From Oscheius sp. JU75 (taxonomy: Eukaryota; Nematoda; Chromadorea; Rhabditida; Rhabditidae), in assembly GCA_037178855.1 (NCBI GenBank), contig JASJZC010000007.1, positions 3,410,001 to 3,474,000 on the forward strand: DNA of 64,000 nt, read 5' to 3'. Position 1 is the stretch's first letter, and the number at the start of each line of letters is the position of its first letter. The position numbers and the translations under genes were made by a program. The notes beneath the pieces were generated by a model that had not been told where the DNA came from, made no database searches, and saw only the letters and a program-made list of their open reading frames with translations. Positions 33,444-45,737 of the stretch are shown in pieces.

Positions 33444-34744
33444 GTTAAGTCGGATTTACTAGTTTAACTGGCAATCAAAATGTTGCCAGATGTTGAACAA
33501 TGGAAGTTAGCCAAATGTCTAACAACACATATTGTTGAAGCGAACACGTCGTCTCTGGTGTTCAATGCGAGCGAGATAGACAGGTTCTCATGGCGTTATG
33601 ATCACAGCGGATGTTACTTTTCAATAGCTCAAAATCGTACGAATATTTTTTGGAAAAGTTTAGATTTCACGGTGCTGTAGACTGGTTTCTGTTTAGACTT
33701 TCTCATTAGCAAGCCTTTAATTCCATGCACAAATTACACGTGCACAATCCAATGTTTCCCGCTTCACATGTCATATCCCTAGGTACAAGTATTTCCGCCT
33801 TTCAGAGCAAAGCCTGTTTTGTTATAATAAAGTTTGTCGTAACTTTTTCAGCTATTTTTGTATTGATGAGGTTAGAATTACTGTGATCTCTTGTTGCCAT
33901 TTTTATGGTGGAAACCAGTCAACTTTCAGATTTCATTTAAACTTTAGGCCTGTTGAGAAAAGAGCCCAAATTCAACCTTTCGGCGGAGGAGGTAATAACT
34001 TTTCCAGGTTAGTCAGTTACGTTTAAATTGGGTAGGTACAGGCTTACAACAAAAAATTTTTATTTTGCATTGACATGTAAAGCTTTAGCTGTTTTTAGCT
34101 TCCAATTACTAGATAAAACTACTGAGTAACTAATAGGGCAAGATGAGCAATCCAGACGACCTCATATTCGTTGCACCTGTGTTTTCAGCCCGATCAACTG
34201 CATCATCCCTCATATTTTAAATGTTTTCCGTCGAATAATGGATCGAGGACCTGTATACAAGTGATTGTCGACCTAATCACAAAATCATCATCTGTAGTAA
34301 ACTTCATTTGTTGAAAACATGTTGGACATGAACAAATCTCGATCCCCGTATGACGTCATTGCCTATTATAGCTGTGGAGTGTAAAAGATCCCAAACTTGG
34401 GCTACCAGTGTTATTCTTCTGCTTGTACTGTCAGAAGGAAGTTGAGATCAAAATGATAAGTGCATATGTTTTGCCTCGCATTTGGTAGGAGACTCCAGCT
34501 CGCTAACTTCTTCAATTAGGTCAGACAGCGCCGTACTTGGTCGAGTCGAGGGCTCTCCGCTACTCCTTGAAATTAACGACACGTTGTGCAAAAAACTAAA
34601 TAGCAAACGTTGTTCGATCGAGGTGATTGAAAGCGCGACGGGCTGGGTGGGAAGGTGAGTTACATGCCGATGGACACTGGACTACAATGGTTGGAGGGCA
34701 AAGTAATGCTGTCTCCTGAAATTGTCACTTAAGCATCTCCTTTT
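33444..34744. other. intergenic between MFS and Kir genes
   Basis: A 66-codon plus-strand frame (33480-33680) starts just upstream of the MFS gene but has no signal peptide, domain or downstream exon. The remainder is AT-rich with no gene seen. Confidence 0.4.
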
Positions 34745-37496
34745 CTATCTAACCTCTGAGCTTTTACAATTGCTTTTTGGATATGGATGAGCTGTAGGTA
34801 GTGGACTTGATGGGTTACTGAAAGGCGAAGGAGAAGGAGTAGGGGAGGATTCCCATGATCGGTTGTCTTCTACTTTGATCTCATTAGTATCAGAGACGCA
34901 ATAAAATTCTTTCGGCTGAAGTATACACATTGCTCACGGAGAAATATTGTGACTCACATCCAAACTTTTGGTATAATGTTCTTTCGCACTCCAGGCGGGT
35001 GTCTTTACAGTATAGGTAGCGTTGAAGACATCATAATCGACTACGTAGTTACTGAAACCACGTTGATACGTGACCAGCTTGCGAAATCTAAAATGACTCT
35101 TTGTAAGTAAAAATGACAGCTTACCTTTGACCCCAATTGATTTCACAGGGCAGATAACTCGTTTTGGCTTGAACTGTCATGCCTGTTGATTCCACGATCC
35201 CCTCTAGAATCACAACAATTTCGAATTGTCCACTGACAAGCGTATTGGCCGTGTATTCAAAGAGAGGACTATGCTCATCGATAACGTGTACAATTGTGAC
35301 CGGCCATATCTAAAAAGACACCCATATTTTGGTAACTTGTTTTTATGCTTGCCAGAAACAGCCGATCGTCGTCCACGACGCCTGTGCCCACTTTCATTTC
35401 ATGTTGATGGAGTGGTTCGACCTATGAAACTCCTTACATGTCAGTTTTTGCCATCACTTACTTCTCCTTCGAGGGTCTCTCTTTCGGAAATGAATTGCAG
35501 CCTGACATGGGCCTCAACCAGATGGGTGTTTCTCATATCACCGATTCTGCAGAGAAGACAGAGCATTCCATCTCGAAGACAGATGACGGCTTTCTCGCTG
35601 AAAGAATCGTCTACCACATCAACGCCGCTTTAATTACCTGAAGATGATAGTTTCAGCACGTTTCTTCGCTCTGGCAAGTTTTGCGAAAACCAATCCAACC
35701 ATAAAACTTTGAATAAGAAGCCCCGTAACGGCTTGTAGACAGACAGTGAGACCCGCAAGTGGACATTCCGTAGTTATATACCTAAGCCATGGTTTTTTTT
35801 GTTGAAAAAGTCTGTTTACTTTACCTGTGGCCATAACCAATCGTATGGTGAGTTTCAACGGCAAAGAGAAAAGAAGAATAGAAAGAATCGAGATTAACGA
35901 CACAGTGTGTTCGATTGATCGCCTTTACTCCTCCATCTGCAAGAAGATCCCCATGGACGAAGGCAATAGCATAATAGGCGGAAGCAAAAGTACTCCAGCT
36001 AATACCCTTAATGAGTTCATCCTTTCCTTGCACTTTCTTTACCTTAGAGCAAAGACAATTCCGAAGATGGACAGCATGTACCTCCATTTCACGTCAATCA
36101 ACGTTGTGAAAATATCCCTGAAAACTCATCTATCTCTACAATATGCGTGTGACAATATCATTACGAGCCGGCTTCGTTCACGTGGATAACTGAATATAGT
36201 CGCTCAATTTAGAAGCTAACCGCTCTTACAACAAGATCCATTGGTAAAATTGGCTCGTTTTTCTGACTGCGATGGAAAAGCTTCGCAACTTGAGCAAGCA
36301 CCAAAAGCGCGCCTCAAGCCAGATTATAGTTCCCAATCGGATTTTCGGGATGATGGAGGCGTTAAGTTTCAAGGAAAAAAGAGATCGGATGGCTTGATAG
36401 TATTAGCGCAATGTTACCAACTGCAAAGCAAAATGAAAAATCCCGCGCGATAGAAAAAGCTTTTAAGTAGAAACGTACCTGAGGTATTGTCGATCTCGTT
36501 GTGGGACGTTCTTGTTGTAGACGTTGCACATACCATTTTTGCTGACGAGCCTGCTTTTCTTCAATTTTTTGGTAGATTTTCTTGATAATGGGCTAGAGTT
36601 ACGACGTGCTGTGCTGGCAAGGGTTCGTATGCTCTCGGAGAAAGCATCTGTAACTCGCAGCTGATTTCCGACAACGGTAGTAGCTGCACAGCGGACCCTC
36701 CCCGTGGACATGCACAGGATTATGTTAGAATTAGCAGTAACAGCTCCGCGCTTCAGTGTAGACCGCCCCGTGACGGCCAGGGTGCGAACTAGGGTTAAGC
36801 GTTATTGGGCGGGTGTTCATTTCAGGTCGCCTAGACGTAAAGGGGAGGATGCGCGGTCACATAACACAAAAGTAGAAAACGCCTGGGAGAGAATAGAAAA
36901 CTAACTGAGTGTATCTCGTAGTCCTCCAATCAAGTCGGCCATGCTTGCAAACAGATTTGAAAGGATAAGACCAGGTTGTGGCAGATAGGAAGTTTAGTCA
37001 ATCCGAGATTATGGGATTGAGAGACAGCTGTGGAGACAAAGTCAAAGCAGAGAAGTACTCAAAGAGCTAAAGGTACAGAAGGAATTGCGTTTGCTTCCTA
37101 TCAATCTGCCCACCATGCAGCGCAAAAAACGGGAGCTAATTTCCTGTCTTCACTCGTTCATTGGAAACGGTTGAGCAATCGCTAGAAAGCAAAAACTAGA
37201 GCTAGAGGTAGCAGTTGATCCCAGCCATAATCTCCAATGAAGACGCTTTCATCTTAATAATCGAGGTTGAGCTAGGCGCTAGAGCTGTTGAATTTTCACT
37301 AATTGACTTCCTCATATGTCCCTGACCACTTGAAAACGAGAAACCAACCGGCTATACTAGTCCTTCTTGGTGGAGGGCTCTTGTGCCCACCGATCCCATT
37401 TCCATTGAGCAATGGGGCGCTTCCAAGACTCATCTTTCTTTTGCTGGCCAACTTTGCCCGGTTCAGCTCGTTGTACTCGGGCACCGACAGAGTCAT
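34745..37496 (-). CDS. inward-rectifier potassium channel (Kir/IRK)
   Basis: Exon 1 (37496-37349, MTLSVPEYNELNR ... PPPRRTSIA) joins exon 2 at 36647 in phase. RLVSKNGMCNVYNKNVPQR is the Kir N-terminal motif. Then TM1 (MLSIFGIVFALSWSTFASAY), an extracellular loop (NRTHCVVNLDS), the selectivity filter ETHHTIGYGHR, TM2 (GLTVCLQAVTGLLIQSFMVG) and cytoplasmic parts (FAKLARAKKRAETIIFSEKA, PVTIVHVIDEHSPLFEY, EIVVILEGIVESTGMTVQAK, FSNYVVDYDVFNATYTV). The GYG filter is intact, so it should be a K+ channel; the two His before TIGYG replace the usual Gln/Thr. A Ser/Pro-rich tail follows. The intron 35352-35310 is GC-AG (CTG|gcaagc). Other introns use GT. The first intron is about 700 bp, the longest in the gene. 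Confidence 0.92.
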
Positions 37497-39274
37497 AGCG
37501 CTTGAGGCACTGAAAAGCATGAATCTGTTTCAAAGCTACAAATTTTTCGGTTTTAGGGATATGAAGTTTGTTTGCGAATCGAAACACCTTCTAGAGAGGC
37601 GTGAGAACGCAAATAACGTGTATTCAAGACAATCTAATTTTTTCATTTGATGTTGGTAGAAAAAGGAACAGAGAACTATTTTAAGAAGCAAATGAAATAC
37701 CTGAAAAACGCCTCAGGCCGGCTTGATAATCGGAAGTGTAAAATTCAATTCATCGGGAGAGTTCTATTCAATTTATCAGCAAGATCGAAGAATAATCTAG
37801 TTAACTACTGCTGTCTCTTAAAAGTTGTTCCAAAATACCTCAAATGAAGAGATTTGTATAGTGGATCACTTTGTGAACATCTGTGGAAAGCTGGCATCGG
37901 CTGCGATTTTTCCTTGTCTCAACAAACGTGGGTGTGTTTTTCGAAGCCTGTGCTCTATCAAAATGTGGACGGCTAACCAGAGGTCAGGTGTTGTAACCGA
38001 GGTTCGGCTGGACACGAAAAGTTCTGATGGATGGCGAAGTTACAAACGGAGCCGCGACTAAAGTAGCCGGACATCTTTTGACGCTTGCTGACCAGTTCGG
38101 GCCAGGCCTCAATATTATAGCATTGAATTGGTAATGAAATTGGACGGCCAATGAAGTGACCACCTATTTGCCAACACGCGCTCGTAGTCTTTTATGAGTT
38201 TCCTGATCTTCAATACTAGTGAACTTCCTTCGTTAAGTGTACTTTAATATTCAAACGAACCAAAGATCGTAATTAGAAATTGTTGAAGTCAAAACTCCTT
38301 ACGAGATGCCCCGAGGTCATACGCTCTCACACAATCGCCCATTCAAAATAAGGCCGTAGTAAACACCAACAAGAAAATGCATATACATCGAAGACCAAAA
38401 TACTCGGTAGCATTTGGGCGGAAGTTATTGAGCATCCCAGACTCTCTGATGACGTAGAAATGATCAACAACATTAGACAGAGTGTATTTGGGTTTTTTGT
38501 CTTTTTGGGGCGATAGACATGTAAATAAGAGATGGTCACATGTAATGAGAAGAACACAATGTGAACAAGATGGAGCAGCATGTTTGATAAATGCACTTCA
38601 TCTCTTGTTAACAAGCCACTGATGATGGGAAATGGAGGTTAGCTTTCAACAGTTTCCGCCTGCCAGTGGTGATCTTTAATTTAGAGTGTGCAGACAGCAC
38701 AGGATGCTTTCATTGCCTAGAGCGAACAGCGGAAAGAGTCTCGCTTCATTATTGGGCGTCAAAAGGCAACGCTCACTTTTTGTCCCTGGAAAGCCTTAGA
38801 ACATCAGATAAGAAAACTTTAGCTTGAATCTTCTACAATTCAATCACTAGTAGTTTTGTTGTCTAGATGGTCAGCTTTATCTCTGGGCTAACGGAATGCA
38901 AAAAGATGATTCACTACTTTCAACATCGATAGATAGCCTTGTTTTTAAAGCAATCCCCGAGAAGACAAGGTTTCTTCTCATTGAAAACACGTATTTCTAG
39001 GAAGCAGTAAAGATGAATGCTGTTAATTACAGTCAAGTAGGTTCATTTCAGCAAGTTTTGTTTAAATGAATCGAGTCACCACTGAGAAATACAGAACTAC
39101 TGACCTGCCAGCTCTTGGTCGGTTCGGACTGGACCATAGCGACGTGTAGTCGGTGGACATAAACTATCCAGAAACCTAAAATATCATGTTGTAAAGTGAG
39201 AACAAGCTATAAAATGTGTTATGAAGGCAAAAGAGAAGAAGATTAAGGGAGGAACGTGAGAGACAACCATAACC
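37497..39274. other. intergenic, upstream of the Kir gene
   Basis: Scattered short frames without domains or splice context (37647-37847, 37825-38061, 38327-38614). No gene seen. The 1.8 kb presumably carries Kir promoter sequence. Confidence 0.4.
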
Positions 39275-40107
39275 ATGTCAATTAAGCCCAATCTTTGCGC
39301 AGACAAGGCCTTAAGGGAATCCGATGAAGTTCTTCCCCCATCTCCCAAAAACAAAATGGTGACCGTAAGTTTTGCAACAACGTTTTGAAAAGTTGTTAGT
39401 CTGGAACTCGCCCATTAGTCGTGTCTTAGGGCAAGAAACAGCGCAGCCCCTAAATAGAACATAGAACGCCAAAATAGAAGGCAAATAGAAGTAAACAATT
39501 TTAAAATAATGTAATTTATGCGCATTTTCTCACACTTTGAGCCTGTTTCAATGAGGTCACTTGATGAAAGTCGATGGCTTGTTATTTGCGAGGATTCGCG
39601 GAATACAGTGCCCGAGTGTGGAACACGATATGAATAAATATGAGTGGACTCCGCCCATGTTCATATTGGTCCCTAATGAAAGCGGATAACTTCAGATTCA
39701 TTGTTTTTGCCCATCGTTTATGGTCAAAAAGCTAATTAAGGCTGCCTCACTCTTCAAGATGCTTTCACCCCTTTAGAACACATTTAATGAGGTATGAGAC
39801 AATACTTTGAGGAAGTGTTCCCTTTATTTTCGTCCTTATCGACTTCCGCGCAAATTGAAACCGGAGCAGAGCGACCGTGGAGGCAGTTCACACGCCTAAG
39901 CAGCTCAGTCATGGGACTCATTGGAACTATCGCCAAGATCAGATCCAGTGCATTAACCAGGAAGCTGGCTGGCGGAGGCAAAGAACGCAACAAGCAGAGA
40001 ATTGCAAAGTTTCGGCTGAGGAAGGATCCTACTCGACTTGTCGCTGTCGGGAACAATTGAAGTCATCAACGAAATGTGACAGCCGTGACAAAGAGACGAA
40101 CAGATGA
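39275..40107 (+). CDS. possible two-exon gene of unknown function
   Basis: An exon-like stretch at 39275-39364 (MSIKPNLCADKALRESDEVL ..., ending ACC|gtaagt) reads as a clean coding start with a consensus donor. A second open stretch from about 39883 to the TGA at 40107 (AVHTPKQLSHGTHWNYRQDQ ... CRCREQLKSSTKC) is in the matching phase after a GTGGAG acceptor. The product would be small, charged and cysteine-containing, with no signal peptide. Two other frames are also open over the second exon, so the call is weak. Confidence 0.3.
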
Positions 40108-40563
40108 ACTTTTTGGGGTGTGAATCCAAATATATCGAAACTTGGCCTATTTCACAGACGGATGACTTCAATAAGCTCTTCAGCGACTGCGTTCGTAGCC
40201 CTATTTAACTGCTTCTGTTTTGGAACGTTGACGTCGAGATTCCATTTGAAGATAGAGACGTCTACGAAAAGCTTTCTAGTACGTAAGCCCATCATCAGTA
40301 ATGGTAAGGGATCTTGATGAAAGGAGGCTCTTCCAAATGAGCCAGATGTTCACATTGTTTAGAAGGGACAATGTGCCCCTATGCTAACAACATTCTTCAA
40401 TCAGTCATAACTTTGTACTCCTAAGAAAAAGTAAACCTTTGCTCTGTGTACAGTCTGGGTCAACAAATGATGAACAGTAAGTAAAGTTCGAATGAATGGC
40501 AAACTGGCCCCGAAAGATTGAGAATTTGTACATAAATGCTTCTGAACGAGTCAATCTGTCAGT
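40108..40563. other. short intergenic interval
   Basis: No gene seen. Likely the 5' region of the third TTR gene. Confidence 0.4.
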
Positions 40564-41070
40564 CATGTTCCTCATACTTCTAGTCTTCTTACCCCTCTCC
40601 TCGGGTCTTTTCAACTACTTCGGTGGAACACAATCTCTCGCTGTAACCGGCTGGCTCACCTGCAATGGGGCTCCTGCTTCCAATATCAAAGTGAAACTGT
40701 ACGATGTGAATATGTGTGAGTTCACTAAACTCGTAGTGAATAAAAGAGTTCCAGTTTATCTGGACCACTTCTTAGATGAGCAGACATCGAACGCGACAGG
40801 CGGATTCTACGTCCAGGGCACTGAAAACTCAATTACAACAATTGCTCCCAAACTCAACATCTACCACAAATGTAATTACAATGGGGTAAACTTATGTTAT
40901 TATCCTTAGAAAAGATCAATTTTCAGCTCTGCTATCAAAAACTGGCTATCAACATTCCTCCAAGATATGTGACGACTAACTCTGCTCAGGCGAACACCTT
41001 CTTCGCAGGTCAAATTGAGTTGGCTGGTGGATATTCGGGTCAATCAATCGATTGTCTTAACAGAAAATGA
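40564..41070 (+). CDS. transthyretin-like family (TTR) secreted protein 3
   Basis: Start at 40564 (MFLILLVFLPLSSGLF, signal peptide). Family hallmarks follow: SLAVTGWLTCNGAPASNIKV (the G-x-L-x-C-N/G start), KLYDVNM, DHFLDEQTSNATGGFYVQG, LNIYHKCN, and a final exon LCYQKLAINIPPRYV ... GQSIDCLNRK. The 39-bp segment 40716-40754 starts with a consensus gtgagt and ends with ttccag. It has no in-frame stop, so both the spliced form (KLYDVNMFYLDHF) and an unspliced form with 13 extra residues can be translated. It is on the opposite strand and 27 kb from the other two TTR genes. Confidence 0.88.
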
Positions 41071-41311
41071 ATAAATGGTACTATTGTTCTGAGCACATTT
41101 GGTTTATTGTTTACGTCAACAAATGATCACTGATAGCGAAGGGGAAAGCTAAGATTATGATCTCTGCACCGACCGATCTTTTGCTGTTATTGCGCAACTG
41201 TGTGTAACCTTGCCGATCACTTTAAATACGACCTCAGCAGCAGTAGTGTGTGCACTTTCGAATTGCTTTTAGATTTCTTGTTCCAAAAATTTAGAAAACC
41301 TTTTTTTTCAG
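41071..41311. other. short intergenic interval
   Basis: Contains the TTR 3 poly(A) signal (AATAAA at about 41070) and, at its end, a long T run and CAG acceptor directly abutting the esterase ATG. Confidence 0.45.
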
Positions 41312-43465
41312 ATGTTGATTTGCTTACTTCTGTTCATATCACACTGCCTTGCTGAGTCTCCTGTTGTGGAAACTCCATACGGCAAGGTGCGCGGGTTCTC
41401 ACACACCACACTTTCTGGCAATGAAGTGAATGTGTACCTCGGAATCCCTTACGCTCAAGCGCCCGAAGGCGACTTGCGTTTTGAAGTAAGATCAATGCCT
41501 CGTGATACTATTTGCAAGCTTTAGAAGCCAGTGCTGGTTAAAAAGTGGGACCAGGAACTGGAACTAGGCACTAAGTTCGGCCTTGCCTGCCATGTTTTTT
41601 ACAGAACTACTATCATTTCCAACAGAAACTACAGTGAAAACTGTCTCACAGTCGGAGTCGTTACTCCTTCCAAAAAAGCAGCGAATCTACCTGTCCTCGC
41701 CTTCATCCATGGAGGTGGTTTTGCCGTTGGAGATGCAGAAATGGGAGGGTACAAGCGGATTGCTGAGCATTTTGTGTCCAAAGGAATCGTCTTTGTCACT
41801 ATCCAGTATCGACTAGGATTCCTTGGCAAGAGCTTTCAAAGTTTGGTAAATTCGTTTGTTTTAGGCTTTCTTTCCAGTGAAGACGGCTCGATTCCAGGAA
41901 ATCTCGGACTCTGGGATCAGACTCTGGCTTTGAAGTTCATTCGCGAGGTTGGTTTTGCATTGTCTCTTCTAAATTTTCCTAGATACTGCCTTCGTTTGGT
42001 GGTGATCCGAACAGGATAACTTTGATGGGTCAGTCGGCGGGTTCTGCCTGCGTTTCCGCTCTGCTCGCCTCGCCCCAGTCAAACAGTATGTGTCTGAGCA
42101 AACTAAACCTTTTTTGTCAGACCTGTTCAATCAGGCTATCGAACTTTCCGGCTCGGTTTTGGGACTGGGCTATGGCGACAGGATCAAAACAGGTATTGGC
42201 ACAGTTCACTTGATTAATATGCATTAAACGTAGTCACCTCAAAACTGGCAGCGGCTATTAACTGCGAGGAAAAGGGAAACACGTCTTTGAAGGACTGCTT
42301 GAAATCGAAAACTATTGAAGATTTCTACAATGCAATGGATGTTGTTGTGAGTTTTGTTATATGTTTGGTTACAAACGTTTTGTCACAGGGAGGAGGAATT
42401 AGCCATCCTCAATTTATCTATATGCATCCTGTTCCCGACAAAGATTTCTTCCCTGAGCCTATAGATCAACTGTTTGCCAAAGCTCCAAAAAAGAGAACAA
42501 TTCAAGGAGTTACGGATGATGAAGCAGCCATTTTTAGTATGCTGTTTTTGTATTCGCTTGCTTAAAAGCTTTTACAGCTTACCAAATCAACGTCAAAGGG
42601 GTCAGTTATCTCTATATTCCTGAAGAGAAGCGAAAGGATTTCGGATACAAAGACCTGGAGAAATTTGTCGATGCTTGTAAGTCTTGTCTATCTCATTTTC
42701 TAATGGTCTATTCAGTCATCACTAAGGAAGAATTCGGGGCAAAAGCTGCTAGTTTGAAATCAGCTATTATGGATTTCTACGGCAATAAAACAGATGATAC
42801 GCCATATTTCTATGCGCAAGCATTCACAGATGTAAACGCTTAAACATTATTCTACTAAAAACCTTTTTTTAGCTAATTAGTGATAATGTTTTCACTCTGC
42901 CTGCATACAGGGAAATAGAACTTAAATCACAGAGTGGCTGGGAGACCTTTGCTTACATCATGGACAACCCTCGAAGCAAAGAGTCAAACCCTATTCTCAG
43001 AGGTATGGAAATCAGCAATCATTCTATTATGTTTTAGGTACACTACACGGAGAAGATCTCCCGATTTTGATGGAACATTTCGGCCTGGAGAATATTCCCC
43101 TATCTGAAAGAGACAACGTTTTCCAAAACGCTGTGATCAGTACTTTTGTCGCTTTTATCAAAACAGGGTATGCCTTACTTGTTAAGTATTTAACTGTTTT
43201 AAGAACTCCGTCTACTGATTCCATAAAATGGGAGCCGGCCACCAAACAGAACTTTGAAAAACATCTCGTTCTTTCGTCACACCCGAAAATGGCTGAGACA
43301 CTCTATAGGAGAGAGGTATGTTTTTTGATTGAAATGTCAAACACTCTTTTACAGGCGTACCAACTTTGGTTCGAAACAATTCCATCTATCGTGGACCCGA
43401 AAATTTTGAAGAAGCTGCTTATTCCTGGCGTTCAGTTAACTGATCCTCCAAAGAGTGAACTGTAG
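41312..43465 (+). CDS. secreted carboxylesterase (type B, alpha/beta hydrolase)
   Basis: About a dozen exons. The ATG sits directly after a T-run acceptor; signal peptide MLICLLLFISHCLA. Family order is clear: VETPYGKVRGF, YLGIPYAQAPEGDLRFE, NYSENCLTVGVVTP, oxyanion-hole HGGGFAVGD, YRLGFLGFLSSEDG, the nucleophile elbow ITLMGQSAGSACVSALLASP (Gln in place of the usual Glu before Ser), GVTDDEAAIF for the acid and LHGEDLPIL for the histidine. The Ser-Glu-His triad is therefore intact. The protein should hydrolyse esters in the secretory pathway or gut lumen; the substrate is unknown. The intron 41826-41864 is GC-AG (CTTG|gcaaga). The C-terminus (DPPKSEL) lacks a membrane anchor. Confidence 0.92.
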
Positions 43466-43669
43466 AGAAAGTTGTATAAACTCTGGCTTTTACACGATTT
43501 TATTCCTTTGCCACGTGCCTGCCATGCGCAGAGGTGCCCTCTCTGTAAAACACAGCGAACGATTGAATGTTCTCTGGTGCAGGCTAAACAGCTGGTCGCG
43601 ATCAGACGACTGCAGTCATTTTCCAACATCTTTCACTTTTCTTCTGAGAAAAGACGATTATGAGGAGTT

Positions 43670-43877
43670 ATGGCTAAAGAACAACTGTTTCAATGGGATA
43701 TAGTGGCGGGTATGTGCTCTTCTTTCTTTTGTGAAATCTGCTTGAGCAGCTGTTGAGATGGCCATCATCATTGGCCTTCTTTTTGTCATTCTACTACTCT
43801 TTCTTTCACACCGACAACGTTATCGAAAAATAAAATCCAACAGTACACCGGCACTGCTTGTAGCTTACAACTTGTAA
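43670..43877 (+). CDS. 55-residue single-pass membrane microprotein
   Basis: Two exons (43670-43709 and 43750-43877) joined by a 40-bp intron with consensus gtatgt and gagcag borders encode MAKEQLFQWDIVA, then AVEMAIIIGLLFVILLLFLS, then a basic stop-transfer HRQRYRKIK and a short tail ending LLVAYNL. This is a compact N-out or N-in helix protein. It could be an independent small integral membrane protein or the final exons of an alternative esterase transcript that would gain a membrane anchor. The esterase reading frame itself ends 205 bp upstream. The hydrophobic block and the splice sites support real coding; the ATG is less certain. Confidence 0.55.
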
Positions 43878-44065
43878 ATATACATTTGTATTTTCAGACC
43901 TTTGTATATAACATAAATATATTGAGCATTGATCTTGTGGATGATGTGATTTGAAGGAAAGATGAGATAAAATTTGTCGTTTGGCTTCAATATGTGTAAA
44001 ACTTTGCGAAGGATTTGTTCACAGGACTGAGGCTGCGTCGCGGTGGTAGAACAACTGTGCGTGAT

Positions 44066-45737
44066 CTATGAAAGCCTGAAGTCGTCCGTCCATGGTTGAT
44101 ATGTAAAATGTGAGCAAATCTTGAAGGCAATTTTCGTTTCATCGATGAAAAAACGTTTTTGATATACCGAAAGAAGATTATTTCTAAATGCGGTAGATGC
44201 TGGAAAACTTGCTTTACTAACCTGTCAAGAAGATGGCTACACCTCCAAGCAGTAATTCACCACAAAAGCGGAACAAGGTGATGACATGTTGTAGTTTCAA
44301 AACAGTTATTTCTCCTCTAACATTTCCATTTGCCGACGTCAAATAAGGCGGATACGTTTCCTGATAGCGTGTCCGTATAGTGGCAAATCTAAACAGAAAC
44401 CCATTTTGCTATGTTTTTGACCTACGCGGAAGACGATGTAGCAACGGCACTGTTAAAAGCTTCAAGTAAACCGGTGAAGTTTCTTAAAAGAGTTGTTGGA
44501 CAACCGAATGTTTACTGACTTTGATACGACGTAAGCTAGAAATTCCGGTATGGCCTCAGAATCTTTCACGAAAAGTATATGCTTCTTGACGTTCATGTAG
44601 TTTATGGGATTCCTGAGTAGCGTTTTGAACATCGAAGAAAACTCACGGAATTATGTCGTAGGTGGTTGCTGTAAAAAAGACATGCTTGTTTTTGTTTATT
44701 TGCTCTTCTATTTCATCGTCTGTGTTCACGATTATTACTCTAAACAAGTTCGTGTAAAAACATCGATGTGCCTACCTGTTGCGAGGAAGCTGTCGCAATC
44801 TAGCACATTGCTCCTCCGTACAGTAATCATAGGGGAAGAATCCACGCTTCTGTAATACAAGGGTCCAGCCCTGAAGAAGATTCGAAAAACGAAGACAACA
44901 AGCAAACATCGTAAAGAACAGCATCGATCATGCCATCCATAGTTGTAAAATATGTTCCCCGCGAATGTGATAGTGTGAGGAAACTCTTCAGCTTTGCTTG
45001 AAAGTTGTGATCGATGGTAAGACAGAAAAATAGCCAAAATCCGATGAGAATTTGAGCAGCCAGTGGACCATTGACATTGCAGTTAAACTGGCCGAATAAG
45101 GCTGAAGAATTTAAAGATGATCGAATGACATCAAACCTTGCGAAGCTGTAAAGGTCCAGTCCAACAAATTTCCGTTTTTTTCTTTCATCACAACCATAAT
45201 GAAGTATATCAGTGTTCCCACAACGATAGCTGTTACTCCGAGAAGTATAAGAACCTGGCGTATAGTTTTACTAACAAGGCAAGCAATACTTCAGGAGCGA
45301 AGGAAGAAAATATGTAGTCCTCAACCTCGAGTTGAGGAATTTCTTTGAGAATGTAGCCATAGTACATGTAGGAGACGGGAGTAGTGAAAAAAGCTTTCGC
45401 CATTCTCGGAATTGTTTGACTCAAAGGAAGAATAGATACATCTGCTGTTCCGTTCAAAATCTAAGTAAGAAATAGCAAATCTCAAAAAGCACCTACATAA
45501 TCAAAAACGTCTTCTGAGGAGACATCAATCTGGATGACTTCTCCTGTACAGTTCATCAGTTGTAGAACAATGTTAAAATAATCGACCTGAAAATTTCTTT
45601 TGTGAATATTGCATTTTACTTACAGCATTTCCTGGCTTTGGACACGTGAGATTCCAACAATAATCAGAGAATATTACAAACGGTTCGTCGAGTTGATAGC
45701 CGATTGCACGTAGATGACATGGCTGGAGATACTTCAT
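44066..45737 (-). CDS. divergent ionotropic receptor-like channel, copy A
   Basis: About ten exons. The start MKYLQPCHLRAIGYQLDEP is at 45737 and lacks a signal peptide, so an upstream exon is possible. S1-like region: YCWNLTCPKPGNAVDYFNI, DVSILPLSQTIPRMAKAFFT and TPVSYMYYGYILKEIPQ. M1: VLILLGVTAIVVGTLIYFIM. Then a pore-like LLDWTFTASQALFGQFNC, and M3 GFWLFFCLTIDHNFQAKLKS followed by FLTLS. S2-like: GWTLVLQKRGFFPYDYC, HVFFTATTYD, SEAIPEFLAYVVSK. Last helix HVITLFRFCGELLLGGVAIF. The layout is that of an iGluR/IR subunit without an amino-terminal domain, but SYTANLAAFL is entirely replaced. It may end at 44217 (TAG) or use a further exon to 44066. Paralogue of copy B next door. Confidence 0.72.

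Noticed and set aside
33480-33680. 66-codon frame just upstream of the MFS gene
   Set aside because: No domain, no signal peptide and no following exon; it lies in the likely MFS promoter.
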